Made by a program: the position numbers and the translations under genes
From: Heterodera schachtii
Taxonomy: Eukaryota > Nematoda > Chromadorea > Rhabditida > Heteroderidae
DNA: 64,000 nucleotides
Direction of reading: 5' to 3'
Assembly: GCA_023374025.1 (NCBI GenBank)
Contig: SIJG01000141.1
Location: 158,850 to 222,849 of the forward strand
Notes under the pieces: model-generated
Told to the model about the DNA's origin: nothing
Database searches by the model: none
Seen by the model: the letters and a program-made list of their open reading frames with translations, nothing else
Shown here: one piece after another, positions 22,931-33,179 of the stretch
Layout: every line of letters starts with the position of its first letter
Position numbering within the stretch: the stretch's first letter is position 1

Positions 22931-23454
22931 CTTGCTGGTGGGTAGCGATTGCGGGGCGGATTGGAGGTTGACTAAAAAAAGAGAAAAAACATGAAAATTT
23001 TAAGTAAAATTCATTCTTACGTGATTTAAATTTTACAAAAATGCGAATTAAAAATGAATAAGTTTAATATGTGAATTTAAGTTGATACGGAAACGGCGAT
23101 GCGGACAAACGCATTTTAACATGGTTACCAGATGAGCTGGTTTCAAGGGTTTAATGATGAGTGGTTTCAGAATTAAAAAACCCTCAAAATTGATGGCTTT
23201 GTAATTAATGAATCAAAAAGGTGGTCCAATAAAATGAAGAAGCATTAGGAAAACATAACTTGCACAACCGAAACTGTTGAGATGAAGCAAAAATTTTGTA
23301 AATAAAAATTTATAGAAATGCCAAACGGAAATGAGCACAAAAAATGTAGATAAGCAACAAAAAAAGGCAAACAGAACTTAATGCAAATTGCAAATAAAAG
23401 TGATGGCACATTAAAATGATTGCACAAAATTAAATTTTAATTCATTAATCCTCG

Positions 23455-26400
23455 TCAAATTAATCCGTTGCCATTGCCATCGTCGGCATCCGGGAAAATG
23501 GCGACAAAAGCGGTGATCAGAGCGAAACCGATCAGCAGCAAGGCAACCTTTTGGCCTCTGATCACCATAGCAAAGGTTGTGCTTGTGTTTGATGAGATGC
23601 CAAATTGGTGCTGATGAGCGTCGGAGGAGAGGGAAAACTCGTGCGGCAAAATCTCCATGGTGGTGATGTAGAGAAAGGTGCCGCAGGCAATTGCCTAGGA
23701 AAGAAATTGGCATTTCTAATGCAAAATTAATTCATTCGTCAATCCTTTCCATGAAAATCCATTTGGCTATAATTTTCCACTGGCATTAGGTGGATTTCCA
23801 GTATCTCTGATCATCTAACATCGGGCCAAGGGATGTGCGAAATTATCAGCAAAAAAAAAATTTCGTATCCGAAAACGAAACGAAAAATGGCATTAGATAC
23901 GAAAACGAAATGAAATGTCATTTACGAACGAAGGCTAGGGGGGGGGGCGGAGCTCAAAGGGGGGGGGGGGGGGAGGGTCGACGACATTACGAAGGGTGTC
24001 TTGCCATGTAAATGGATCGAATCACTTCTCAGATTTTCTTAATACGATATGCCTTGGTAGTTTACTGTACCTGAGCAATTGCGGCCATCATGTAAACGGC
24101 GCTCCCTCGGCCCGCCAAAAGGTCCATGAGGGCCAAGCTGATGAAGCCGCCGATGAGCACTTGGACGGCGAATAGCGTGCAGCACAACACGACGATGGGG
24201 GCACTCAAATGGGACTGGACAAGCCGAATGCCGAGGCTGAAGCCGACGATGGACTTGTGGATGAGCAGGGCAACAAAAATCTGTGCACACGGCGCAGTGA
24301 ATGAATATGCCACAAAACTAATTAGCATAGATTTAATTAGGGAGGATAAAAAGCCTTAAATTAAGGGGCACCCCAAAACGTCGCCGGACAATAACTTTGT
24401 CAGTTGTTCCGACGGTAATTGAAAAATTACATGGGAGAAATTCATGGGGCCGAAAAGCTAAAAATTCCCTCCAAAATTTCTTATGTTAGGAACATGCCAA
24501 AATGACACCAATTTCCAAATCTTTCTAACTATGGCTCCTTAGTGGGGAGCGTCGGCGGACCCCAAATCTCAGCCCATCCCCCGGGGCATTGGGTTTGCCG
24601 ACCTGGGTGAGCACGGACACGTCCGTGAACGTGCCGAGTGAAATGCCCTCGAAACAGGCATGCAAATTGAGCGCGACCAGCAGCAGGAGGACGCGCAGTG
24701 TGGACAAGTCGAAGCCAGCAGTACCATCGTTGTTGACACAGCCACTGCCGTCACTTTCGGCACCATTGTGCCGTTGTTGGTGCTGCTGTTCCTCGTCCGC
24801 CCCAAGTTGTTGTTGTTGTTGAACCGACGAGGATGACTGCTGCTGCTGTTGTTGCTGATTAGCCATTGATGTTGCTAGTTGTTGATGATGTTCAGCCGCG
24901 GCAGCAAAACCTTGTGGAAGGGCACTTTTTAAATTCCTTTTGAATTTTTCAAAATATTTTTTAACGCCAAAAATGATTTAGTAAAGTTAAAAAAAGGTTG
25001 GTTATACTCAGGGCTCCCAGATGTGAGGCTTTAGCCTCATTGTGTGGTTTTTTGATAGGTCAATGAGGTTTTTTTTATGAAATGAGGCTTTGAGGTTTTT
25101 TGTGGTTTTTCGAGAAATTTTGAGGTTTTTTGTGGTTTTTTGTTAAATTTTTCATTAAAACCAGAAAATAACCAATTTTTTTCGAAAATTAATAAAAATT
25201 AAGAATTTTTTCAATGAAAATCAGCAAAAAATATAGTCAAAATTTGTATTTTTTCCCCCGGCGGTGGGCCTATCGGCACCGCCGGACCCTAAAAAATGAG
25301 GCTTTTTGTGGTTTTTTTAAGAAATTTTGAAGATTTTTTGATGCAGTTTTTTTTAATTTTATTAATTTTGATGTTGGCATGATGTTTTTGGCCTTTTTTG
25401 TGGACAAATCTGTTAACAAATCGTATTAAAAATCACAAAATTTCTCACGGCGGCGCCTATCGGCACCGCCGGCCCCCTTTGTCCTCTAAGTTTTTTGGAA
25501 AAAACGCCGCAAAAAATCAACATCTTTTCATGCTTAGAATTTCTCAAAATGCTTATTTCTAACAAAAAATTGCTCAAATTGATCATGGACAATCAAAAAT
25601 ATAACACTTGAACATTTTAAGCGTGTTTTGAATAAATTTTGAAAAATGAGGCTTTTTGACGCAAAATGAAGCTTTTTTGCCTGCCAAATGAGGCTTTTGA
25701 AAATTTTTATCTGGGAGCCCTGGTTATACTGTATACAAGCGAAGCAGATACCAACCTCTCCTCTGTCATTTAACCCTGAAAATTTTTCATTTTTTTAATC
25801 ATCTATTTTTCTGAATGTAAACCCAAAGAATAGCATAAACGCAAAAAAAAAATAGTTAAAAATCAATTAATTAAATATCTACTTAATTTATATTAGTAAT
25901 GTGTTCCAGACCCAATTTAATCATCATTTGAAAACTTTGTCCAAAAAATCCAGGCTTTTTCGTGTTTTGCCTGGATCTGGATTTCCTGGACAAAAACCCA
26001 GGTCCAGGAAAAACCCAGGCCAGGAACCAGGTCCAGGCCGATCTCTATTTTTATAATTCAAATCTTAAAATATTATTAAAATGTTGTAAACAGCGAGGGA
26101 GGGGAAATCAAAAGTGATGATCGTTCTCGGTCCCGAGTAGACCTTGAGGATCATTAAAACCCGGGCTGATCCCGTACTTGGTAAACCATGCGCATCCTCA
26201 TTATGCGACGACAATGTCTGATGTTGTTCCTCTTGCTGTTGTTCGTCTCCAAGAAGTGGCTCCCGTTGTGAGTCTCTTCGAGCACCACCACCGCCTTCGT
26301 CATGTTGTGATTGTTGCTGCAGCACGGGTACTGCTTGGTGTCGCTGCTGGTGGTGCCCATCAGTGAATAACGACGAACCGCCACCGCCGGCAGCTGCTCG

Positions 26401-27110
26401 CTGTCCAACCCATTCCAAGGTGCACTGAGCAACCTGCACAAGTGCCAAATGAGGAGTTGATTAAGGCACAAACTGTGCCCATATTGGAAGTCCATTTGAA
26501 AAAGAGTGACATGCGTAAGAGCACACATTTTTGCCCTCTAAATTGGCAATGAAATTTCTGGGTGATGTCCGATTTTTTGAAATACGGCACCACAAAAATG
26601 GGTGGGACGTGTCCAAGATTGACTGTTTGAGGGAGTGCCACTCCGACAGATGATGCCCCTTTTTTGCTTATTATAGCCAAAATTTATGTGCCTGTCCCGG
26701 TTTCTCAAAAATTTCGCTCCCTTTTTTTCAAAAAGTTCAATTTTTTTATGTTTTTGCGAGTGATTTGTTGATGAACAGATCAGTCACACCTGTTCAAGGA
26801 CCAGAACGAGCAGAAATCCGACAGCGATGAAAAGGGCACACAACGGGAAGGGCCGGGACGGACCGTCCGCGACGCCCCACCGCGGCCCACGCGGCGATCC
26901 GACCGTGCCCAACTGTTCAACACGTCCGGCAGCATGTCCAACAGACAGGTGGCCAGGAACACACCGGCACCAAAGCAGGATGCCAACGAGAGGAAGCCGC
27001 CCATGTACGGCGATGTGGCGGCACGGGAGCGCACAAAGTTGCCAAAAGGGAGCGATTCCTTTTTTTGGGGTGGGGGAGGAATTCGAAATGGCACGGCAAA
27101 TGCCAATCCA
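23455..27110 (-). CDS. ZIP (SLC39-like) zinc/iron transporter, multi-exon, 5' end not found
   Basis: Plasma- or organelle-membrane transporter moving Zn/Fe into the cytosol (family knowledge). Exons seen in order: about 27070-26790 (membrane segments with CFGAGVFLATCLLDMLPD and FIAVGFLLVLVLEQ), 26424 to about 26130 (loop with GHHQQRHQ, Q- and G-rich), about 24940-24603 (Q-rich stretch, then HACFEGISLG), 24280-24071 (HKSIVGFSLGIRLVQ and the next helix) and 23694-23455 (GTFLYITTMEILPHEFS, last helix, stop). The metal-site pairs HXXFEG and HK are intact. Junctions 26790/26424, 24603/24280 and 24071/23694 are all phase 0. The first visible exon changes frame once between LPDV and FPLCALF, either a consensus error or a lesion. 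The exon with helix 1 and the start was not identified. Confidence 0.8.
25009..25722. mobile_element. hAT-like non-autonomous element in a ZIP intron
   Basis: Starts CAGGGCTCCCAGAT and ends ATCTGGGAGCCCTG (14-bp perfect inverted ends), flanked by the 8-bp duplication GTTATACT at 25001-25008 and 25723-25730. The interior is a set of repeated TGAGGCTTTTTG / TTTTTTGTGG units and two copies of a GC-rich CGGCACCGCCGG motif (about 25270 and 25457). No transposase. It lies between the second and third visible exons of the ZIP gene. Confidence 0.9.
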
Positions 27111-27169
27111 TGGCAAAATTGGAGAGAGACCCACATTTTGAAGAGATATGCTGGTGAGCATTGGTGCGT

Positions 27170-28680
27170 AATTGTGGTCCCAAATTAACTTTTATATTTT
27201 GGTTCAAAATCACCAATCGGTAAGTTTTCGAGGGTGCTGATCACAATCTGACCATAGGCTTGCCTAATTCAGAACCCCGGGCTCAAATTTCGAATATTTA
27301 TGTTGAATTTGACTTAAAAATTCCAAATTGACCAGGTATTCGATGGTACACAACACTGCGAAAAAATTTTTTTTAAACTTTTTCTCAAAAGTAGTCTGTA
27401 TGTAGTTCACAGCAGAAATTTTTTGCTTTTGATAGGGTTTTCTCCAGATTTTGAAAAATTTTTTGAAAATTTTTTTCGGCGCCGAAAAAGCCATTTTATA
27501 TAGGGCGCCGAAATGGCCGCACCGAAGTGGCCGCGCCGAAGTGGGCGGTTCCCCTCATTAATCGCCTTGTAGACATTTTCCCATATCACGGCGATGGCAT
27601 CAGCTTTGGATTATTTGATGTGGATTATGAATTTAAATTCTTTTAAGTGAAATTAAGGTTTATTTTTTAAGAGGACTCTTCGATTGTATTGGTGGTTTTT
27701 AATCTTTAAATTATCCTAAGGTTATTCCAATTTTGTTGATATCCAATCCCAATCTTTTTGGCCTCGGATAAAAACCCGATTCGTAATAAATCGATTCGTA
27801 CTTTTTATGTGGGCGGGGGGGGCAGACACTGATATGCCTGACAGTTCATATACTTACGTATATAACAGGTGGACGATTCCAATCGAGGCAGTGCGAATCG
27901 GCCTAGTACAACGAGTCATGGTCAGAAAACAATCAATAATTCTATGTCTGTTTTTCTTTGCTTTTTTCTCTGCATAGTGTTCTTTCATCTTTTTTCTCTG
28001 TCTGCTGCTAACTGAATGAATGAATGAGTTAATGCAAATGATGAGAATATAAACCAGGGGGTTAGTGACCTCTGCCTCTGCCTTTGCTTACTCATTCATT
28101 CATTCTCATAACCCAAAAAGAGCAGAGTCCGTCATTTAAGCTGGACAACAAAAAGACCCCATTAAAAAATGAATGTTTTTAACAAAAAAAATTATTTCTT
28201 AATTTTTTTTGTTGTTTCTTAAGCCAATATTTACGCTTGTTTCTTCGGTCAAACATTTATGTATGAATTAACAATGTATATTCAGTAGTATATACTAAAA
28301 ATGATTAGTTTTGCCTATACTTGTCTGTTATGCGTCCAAATTTCAAAAAATTGGTTGGGAAAACCAATTGTGGCATCTGTTTTGGCCCAATTTGAACCCC
28401 GAACCCTGATTCGAACAATCATTTTTCAAAAATTCACATTTTATGCATAAATCGCTTTTTTCAAGAAATCGAAACAATTTTACTCCTCTATGTGTGGTGT
28501 TTCACAGGACCATTAAAATAAATTTGCTAAAATTGTATTTTCTCCTCAGCCAGGAATTTCTAAGCCCTGCATTTTAGGCCGAGCTTGTTCGCCGGCACCA
28601 GTCATGTCTAAGCCTTAAAAATCCCATTAAATTCAATATAATCATTTGATTGAAAAACTCAATCCTCATTATTTGTAAAA
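27170..28680. other. Spacer upstream of the ZIP exons, no gene recognised
   Basis: AT-rich with a GC-richer patch of GGCGCCGAAATGGCCGC-type repeats near 27476-27545. The first ZIP exon or exons and promoter should lie here on the minus strand, but I could not identify a convincing helix-1 exon or start codon. No other coding frame of natural composition is seen. Confidence 0.4.
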
Positions 28681-29398
28681 TGAAGACTTTTCCCAATCTT
28701 CCAGCTTTTTCTTCTCATTTGTTCTTGATTTTAATGGCATTTCCATTCACCATCATTCTTCCGCTTGCCGGAAAACCTTGTATGTTTAAATTGTCTGCGT
28801 TAATTAAACAATCAATTTAAAGTTGTGGGAGTTCCTTTTTTGAAATAAATTTATTTTTCAGAACCCCAAGTTGGTCCCTTTTTTCGACTTTTTGTCGGAA
28901 TTGTCCCATTATTAACACTTTTTTGTTCCCTACTAATGAAATTCACCAAAATTAACACCAAACTTCCCCCTGAACTGAACAACGAATTGCTCCATTTTGT
29001 TCCCGAGTTTTTCTATCGAAGGGTTTTGATGAGCTCAAATTTTTTGGTTTATTACTTTTTTCGAAACGGAAAAAGAGAAAAACAATGGAAACACAAAGTA
29101 AGCCCAAATCAAAAATTGAACAAAAAAATAGAAATTGTTAAATCAATTTCTATAAAATTTAATTGTTTTTGATTTTTATTGTGTGATTTTTGAGGCTTTG
29201 GCTACGCGAGAGGCAGGCACCCTGTACAGTTTCGGAGGACCAAGTCGCACCATTCGTGCGTTTATTCCCACTGAGGAAGACCACCGCCGCGCCAATTTTT
29301 TGTCAACGGAAGTTCTCACATCTCCAAGTTTTTTTTGTCAGGTGGAGGAAGGCTTTTTCGCACTTTTGGTTTCACTTCGAACCACTGGCCCGGAACAG
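28681..29398 (+). CDS. Small spliced gene, possible signal peptide and F-box-like segment
   Basis: ATG at 28681 opens MKTFPNLPAF followed by a hydrophobic stretch, then a donor at about 28781 (GTATGT). The next exon, from about 28872, reads GPFFRLFVGIVPLLTLF and then KLPPELNNELLHFVPEFF, which resembles an F-box start (LPPE..., then a hydrophobic pattern). It ends at 29097 with GTAAGC. A 97-bp intron ends in AG at 29194, and the third exon (29195-29398) continues in phase 0 through ALATREAGTLYSFGGPSRTI to TTGPEQ, followed by GTGAAA. The first acceptor is uncertain: the nearer AG at 28861 would make a stop. No 3' end is visible; a poly-G tract and dispersed repeats start at 29437. Confidence 0.4.
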
Positions 29399-29439
29399 GT
29401 GAAAAAATCAGTACTTTGGTCGTTTTGGCGAAATGGGGG

Positions 29440-29660
29440 GGAGGGGGGGGGGGGGGTCGACCTCCCCTTATATTTTGTTTGTCCCGGACCCGAACTCGAA
29501 TAATAATGAAAACTCATTTTTTCACCAAAATTCACTTTTATGGTTCAAAATCTATTCAAATACATGGGGTGGCCATGAATACATTTTTTCTCAAATTCGC
29601 ATCCGGGATTAGAAATGGATGTCACATTCGTGATCAGCGACCCAGAATACCCCGGGAAGC
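29440..29660. repeat. Dispersed repeat, inverse partner of 31190-31380
   Basis: After a poly-G run the block carries TCGACCTCCCCTTATATTTTG, ACCCGAACTCGAATAATAAT and the core GTGATCAGCGACCCAGAATA. The same segments recur in reverse orientation at about 31235-31378 in opposite order. Together they form a long-range inverted pair about 1.6 kb apart that encloses the fragments between them. Confidence 0.75.
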
Positions 29661-29701
29661 ATTTTTTATCATTAAAATTATATAGTCCAAACTGTACGAA
29701 T

Positions 29702-29830
29702 AGATGAGCAGGGCAACAAAAATGTGCAAGTGCAATGCAACATTGAACAGAATTAGGAGGATAAGAGGCCTCAAACCGTGATGCACTCCAAAATGTCGCC
29801 GGACTATCTTGGACCATACATTAAAAATTC
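29702..29830 (-). pseudogene. Third partial copy of ZIP intron/exon sequence
   Basis: GATGAGCAGGGCAACAAAAAT at 29703-29723 matches the start of the ZIP exon at 24259-24280. The following AGGAGGATAAGAGGCCTCAA and AAAATGTCGCCGGACTA match the adjacent ZIP intron (about 24338-24390), and GGACCATACATTAAAAA matches copy A near 19828. Only the edge of the exon is retained, so this is a non-functional duplication scar. Confidence 0.7.
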
Positions 29831-30039
29831 ACTCTAAATAACCAAAGTTTTTGAAAGAAAAATATTGGTAGTGTAGTGAAAATGGAGAGCAAAAGCAACA
29901 GAAAATTTTCATTCAAATTATTATTTTATTTTCTGACGATTTTATCCAACAAAAATTTTACGAGAAATTTGATTTGTCGCGCAACAATACATTTCACTAC
30001 GCCAAATCCGAAATGTAAGTCGGCCATGTCATTCCTCCC

Positions 30040-30592
30040 TCACTCCTCTCCCTGCTCAGGCGGTGGCCCCACAGACGGCAATTGCTCGTGGTAACTTCCC
30101 GCCGACGAACCGTGTCCGGAACCGGCATGTGAATTGCCAGCTGCCGAACTTTGCCCAGCCGACCCGGAAAATGATGAAGAAATCGGACTTTGGCTTGGAG
30201 ACGGCTCCAAAAATGGAGGAGGCATTCCTCCTTGCTCGATCTTAAACTTTGAGATTTTGTTTAATTTTTGCGTCTCTTATAATAAGAAGTAATTTTGCTT
30301 ATTGCACATTTTTTGTTTTGACAAAAATAAATTATTTCAAGTTAGTTGTTAAACAGGGATTGTTTAACCAACTACCGAAGGGGTTCTGTTTTTCAACCGC
30401 TTTAAAATGGGGGTTAATCCAATTACGGGCGTGAATATGAGAAACTTCGCCAGCAAAACAAAAACTAAACTGAATTCTTGCAAAAATCTTACCGTACGAA
30501 TCACATAAAACACCGCCAACATTGCGTCATGCCATTTTTGTCCAAATTGAAAAAATGCCTCCGGGACAACCTTGACACTGAGCACGTCCCAT
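30040..30592 (-). CDS. Two exons of an unidentified, possibly membrane-associated, protein
   Basis: Exon at about 30592-30494 reads EWDVLSVKVVPEAFFQFGQK then WHDAMLAVFYVIRT and ends at a good donor (GTAAGA). A later exon, from about 30243 after CAAAG, reads FKIEQGGMPPPFLEPSP, then a Ser/Gly/Ala-rich tail ending ...GPPPEQGEE and a TGA at 30042-30040. Both junctions are phase 0. The composition is natural, with a hydrophobic or aromatic helix followed by a disordered tail, so this looks like a real C-terminal half. I do not recognise the family. Upstream exons were not found before the repeats starting near 31190. Confidence 0.4.
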
Positions 30593-30599
30593 TCCTTTA

Positions 30600-31185
30600 A
30601 AAATTTGAAATTAAAAGCTTAAAATATACATTCTTTTCAACTCATTTTTTCTGCCTGAAATTTGGGAGGGGTCGGTGTGGTACCGATCAGGGGTGTATAA
30701 ATAGTTAAATTTAAAATTTTAAAATTTTCCTCTCTGACCTTCCCGGGGACACAGAATTTCAAAAGTTTGGATTCGAATTCGGACGCAGCCCTGACTGAGA
30801 CCCCTCCCCGCCCCTTAAACCGGCTCCCATTGGTAAGTGTCCCCTACTTGGCTTCTTTTTAACAAATCCTTTATCATTCTTTAGCCCCAAATCTTTTTCC
30901 CTTTCCCTTTTCACGAAAATTATTATTATGTTAACCAATTGGTCAATTCTCCAAAGCTGAATTTCGCAGAAAAATCGCTGTCCAAAATTCGTCGTTGTGT
31001 CCTCGCGTTGAAAAAACGTGCGGAGCCTCTCTCTCTGTATTAAGATTTATTGTTAGAAAACACTCGTAATGTGGTCACAAGTTTTTAATAGTGACTTTGA
31101 AGAGCCTCGGTAGCGAAAATTAATAAATTGAGTCAAAATCAAAAAAAAAATAATTGGGTGAAAATTTGTTCACAAAAATACATCA
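30600..31185. other. Spacer, no gene recognised
   Basis: AT-rich with short C-rich patches near 30797-30825. No convincing frame on either strand. It would be upstream intron or flank of the minus-strand exons at 30040-30592. Confidence 0.4.
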
Positions 31186-31408
31186 AACTTTAAAAAAAAA
31201 TTCCCGGTAGCGCCTATCGGTACCGAAGAACCCGAACCCGGGGTATTCTGGGCCGCTGATCACGAATGTGACAAGATTTTGAACCATAAAAGTGAATTTT
31301 GGTGAAAAATGAGTTTTCACTATTATTCGAGTTCGGGTCCGGGACAAACAAAATATAAGGGGAGGTCGACCCCCCGCGACCAAATTTTTGTTTCTAAAGA
31401 ATGCTTTT

Positions 31409-32014
31409 TTTTTTGCAGCGCGCTGTTCAAAAAATTTTTTGGGAACAGGGGATCAGGCGGCGCCGATAGGTGCCGCCGGGAAATTTTGTCGATGGTACCC
31501 CCCTTTTTTGAAAAAAATTTTTTCTTTTCAAAAGACATGAAAGCATGTTTCCTAGGGTTTTCGTGGTCGCTGATCACGAATCCGGCATCTATTTCGACCA
31601 ATTTCGAACCCCCGACCTGAATTCGAACAAAACTTCGAAAATTCAAATTTTTGCGAATTTCATATTTTTAATCCAAAATGGTTTAAATAATTTTTTATTG
31701 AAGTATTAATGAGTTTCTGATTGAATCCGAGTATTTAGCCGGTTTTTAAGGAAAATTACAAATTTCGAAAAATTTGAATTTTCGAAGTTTTGTTCGAATT
31801 CAGGTGGGGGGTTCGAAATTGGTCGAAATAGATGCCGGATTCGTGATCAGCGACCACGAAAACCCTAGGAAACATGCTTTCATGTCTTTTGAAAAGAAAA
31901 AATTTTTTTCAAAAAAGGGGGGGTACCATCGACAAAATTTCCCGGCGGCACCTATCGGCGCCGCCTGATCCCCCTGTTCCCAAAAAATTTTTTGAACAGC
32001 GCGCTGCAAAAAAT
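31409..32014. mobile_element. Foldback element, near-perfect arms of about 250 bp
   Basis: The left arm begins TTTTTTGCAGCGCGCTGTTC and the right arm ends GAACAGCGCGCTGCAAAAAA. Both contain GGCGGCGCC/TATCGGCGCCGCC boxes, a GGTACC site, AAGCATGTTTCCTAGG and the core TCGTGATCAGCGACC. The arms run from 31409 to about 31650 and from about 31765 to 32014 with few mismatches, around an AT-rich centre. The ORFs at 31309-32123 on both strands are mirror images made by the arms and are not genes. Confidence 0.88.
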
Positions 32015-32227
32015 AACCGAAGTGGCACCAATTTGGATTTGGCTGTGTGTTCGTCAGAGGATGAGCAGCCGATTTGGGATGTTTTTGTTCGTCAAATTTG
32101 GTCAATTTGCCGATGGCGATCATTTGGACAATTTGTTGCGTCGCACTTCACCGACAATTCTCACTGATCTCGACATTAATTCAATCAAAATATTTCGTCT
32201 GTTCCCTGTTGTTATTGCTGCTGCTAC

Positions 32228-32264
<37 letters not shown>
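32228..32264 (+). repeat. (GAT)n microsatellite in coding context
   Basis: About twelve GAT triplets encode a run of aspartates within the F-box-like pseudogene. Other family members have only a short acidic stretch there. Confidence 0.9.
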
Positions 32265-32265
<1 letters not shown>

Positions 32266-32433
32266 GGTCAAATGCAAATTCTGCCGGCCAAGCCTTGGCT
32301 AAATGGCTGCACACACCGAGAAAAGACGGACAACCGAAGCGATTGTTTTTCGAAGATAGCGCAGAAAGACACTTTGATTGGGTCAACAGTTTCAAAGAGG
32401 TGGTGGTGGTGGTGGGCTTAGATTCTCATAAAA

Positions 32434-32554
32434 TACCGTATTCTCTAATTATATGAGCGGGTATATTAATTTTCAACCCCCTCACAGAAAGGGGGAGATA
32501 ATTGGAGACGGGTAGATTAATGGAGACGGGCATATAATTAGAGAAAACACGGTA
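32434..32554. mobile_element. 121-bp MITE, relative of the element at 12323
   Basis: TACCGTATTCTCTAATTATA at the left and its near-inverse (CATATAATTAGAGAAAACAC then GGTA) at the right. It shares the TACCGTA tip and a GGAGACGGG-rich interior pattern with the element at 12323-12442. It lies in the intron of the F-box-like pseudogene. Confidence 0.75.
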
Positions 32555-33022
32555 TCTGCTGGAGTTTTGTTTTTTTTTCAATTTGACTTTCGTTTCCCAT
32601 TGTTTAGAAATTTCTGCGTGCCACCACCACCGCCACTTCTGTCAGCTACAAAATTCATGATACTGTTTATGTGCCAACAACGCCAACAATTGAGCCATTT
32701 GAATTGGTGAATGGGCAGACCAAAGAAATGCTAACATTGATGAAGGAAGGCGGCGGTTAAGTTTTAGGTGGGTATTTATTTAAAATAATAAATGGAATAA
32801 TAAAATCAACGCGAGTATTTATTGTTGATAATTAATAATTCGTTGAAGAATGTCGTTGGAATAATAGTCGTATAATATGTAAAAGGCATAGCTGCACAAG
32901 GATTATAGCCAAATAATAGGCAGGGAAATAATACTCGATGATCAGATGTGTAGATTGTAGATTAATAATTGCAGATTTAGTAACATAAAACCCAGCATAT
33001 GACCATATAAACATATGCATAG

Positions 33023-33168
33023 CAGGGATGGGCCAAATCGGAAAATAAAATGCGAAACGCGAAACGCGAAATTTGCGAAAGTGAAAAATGCGAAATGAAA
33101 ATAAATGCGAAACGCGAAATTCCAAAAAACGCGAAATTGCGAAACGCGAAAGCGAAAGCCCATCCCTG
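33023..33168. mobile_element. 146-bp hAT-like MITE with 8-bp target duplication
   Basis: Ends are CAGGGATGGGC and GCCCATCCCTG; ATGCATAG flanks both sides (33015-33022 and 33169-33176). The interior is a string of GCGAAACGCGAAA-type units. Overlapping minus-strand ORFs of about 90 codons only read these units. Confidence 0.9.
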
Positions 33169-33179
33169 ATGCATAGGTT

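Larger units (their letters stand above)
32015..32760 (+). pseudogene. F-box-like family member, 5' truncated at a foldback element
   Basis: Joined to the foldback edge, the sequence opens in the middle of the family: GTNLDLAVCSSEDEQPIWDV in one frame, then after about 32100 a shifted frame FADGDHLDNLLRRTSPTILT, a (GAT)n-encoded poly-Asp run, GQALAKWLHTPRKDGQPKRL and WVNSFKE. An intron follows (containing a MITE), then from about 32607 KFLRATTTATSVSYKIH, IEPFELVNGQTKEMLTLM and a stop at 32758-32760. Compared with the fuller copy at 41391-42653, several residues are missing at the frame change, so this is a deletion rather than a one-base slip. The N-terminal half is absent. Confidence 0.7.

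Noticed and set aside
31309..32123. Mirror-image ORFs of about 105 codons on opposite strands
   Set aside because: They are the same sequence read from the two arms of a foldback element.
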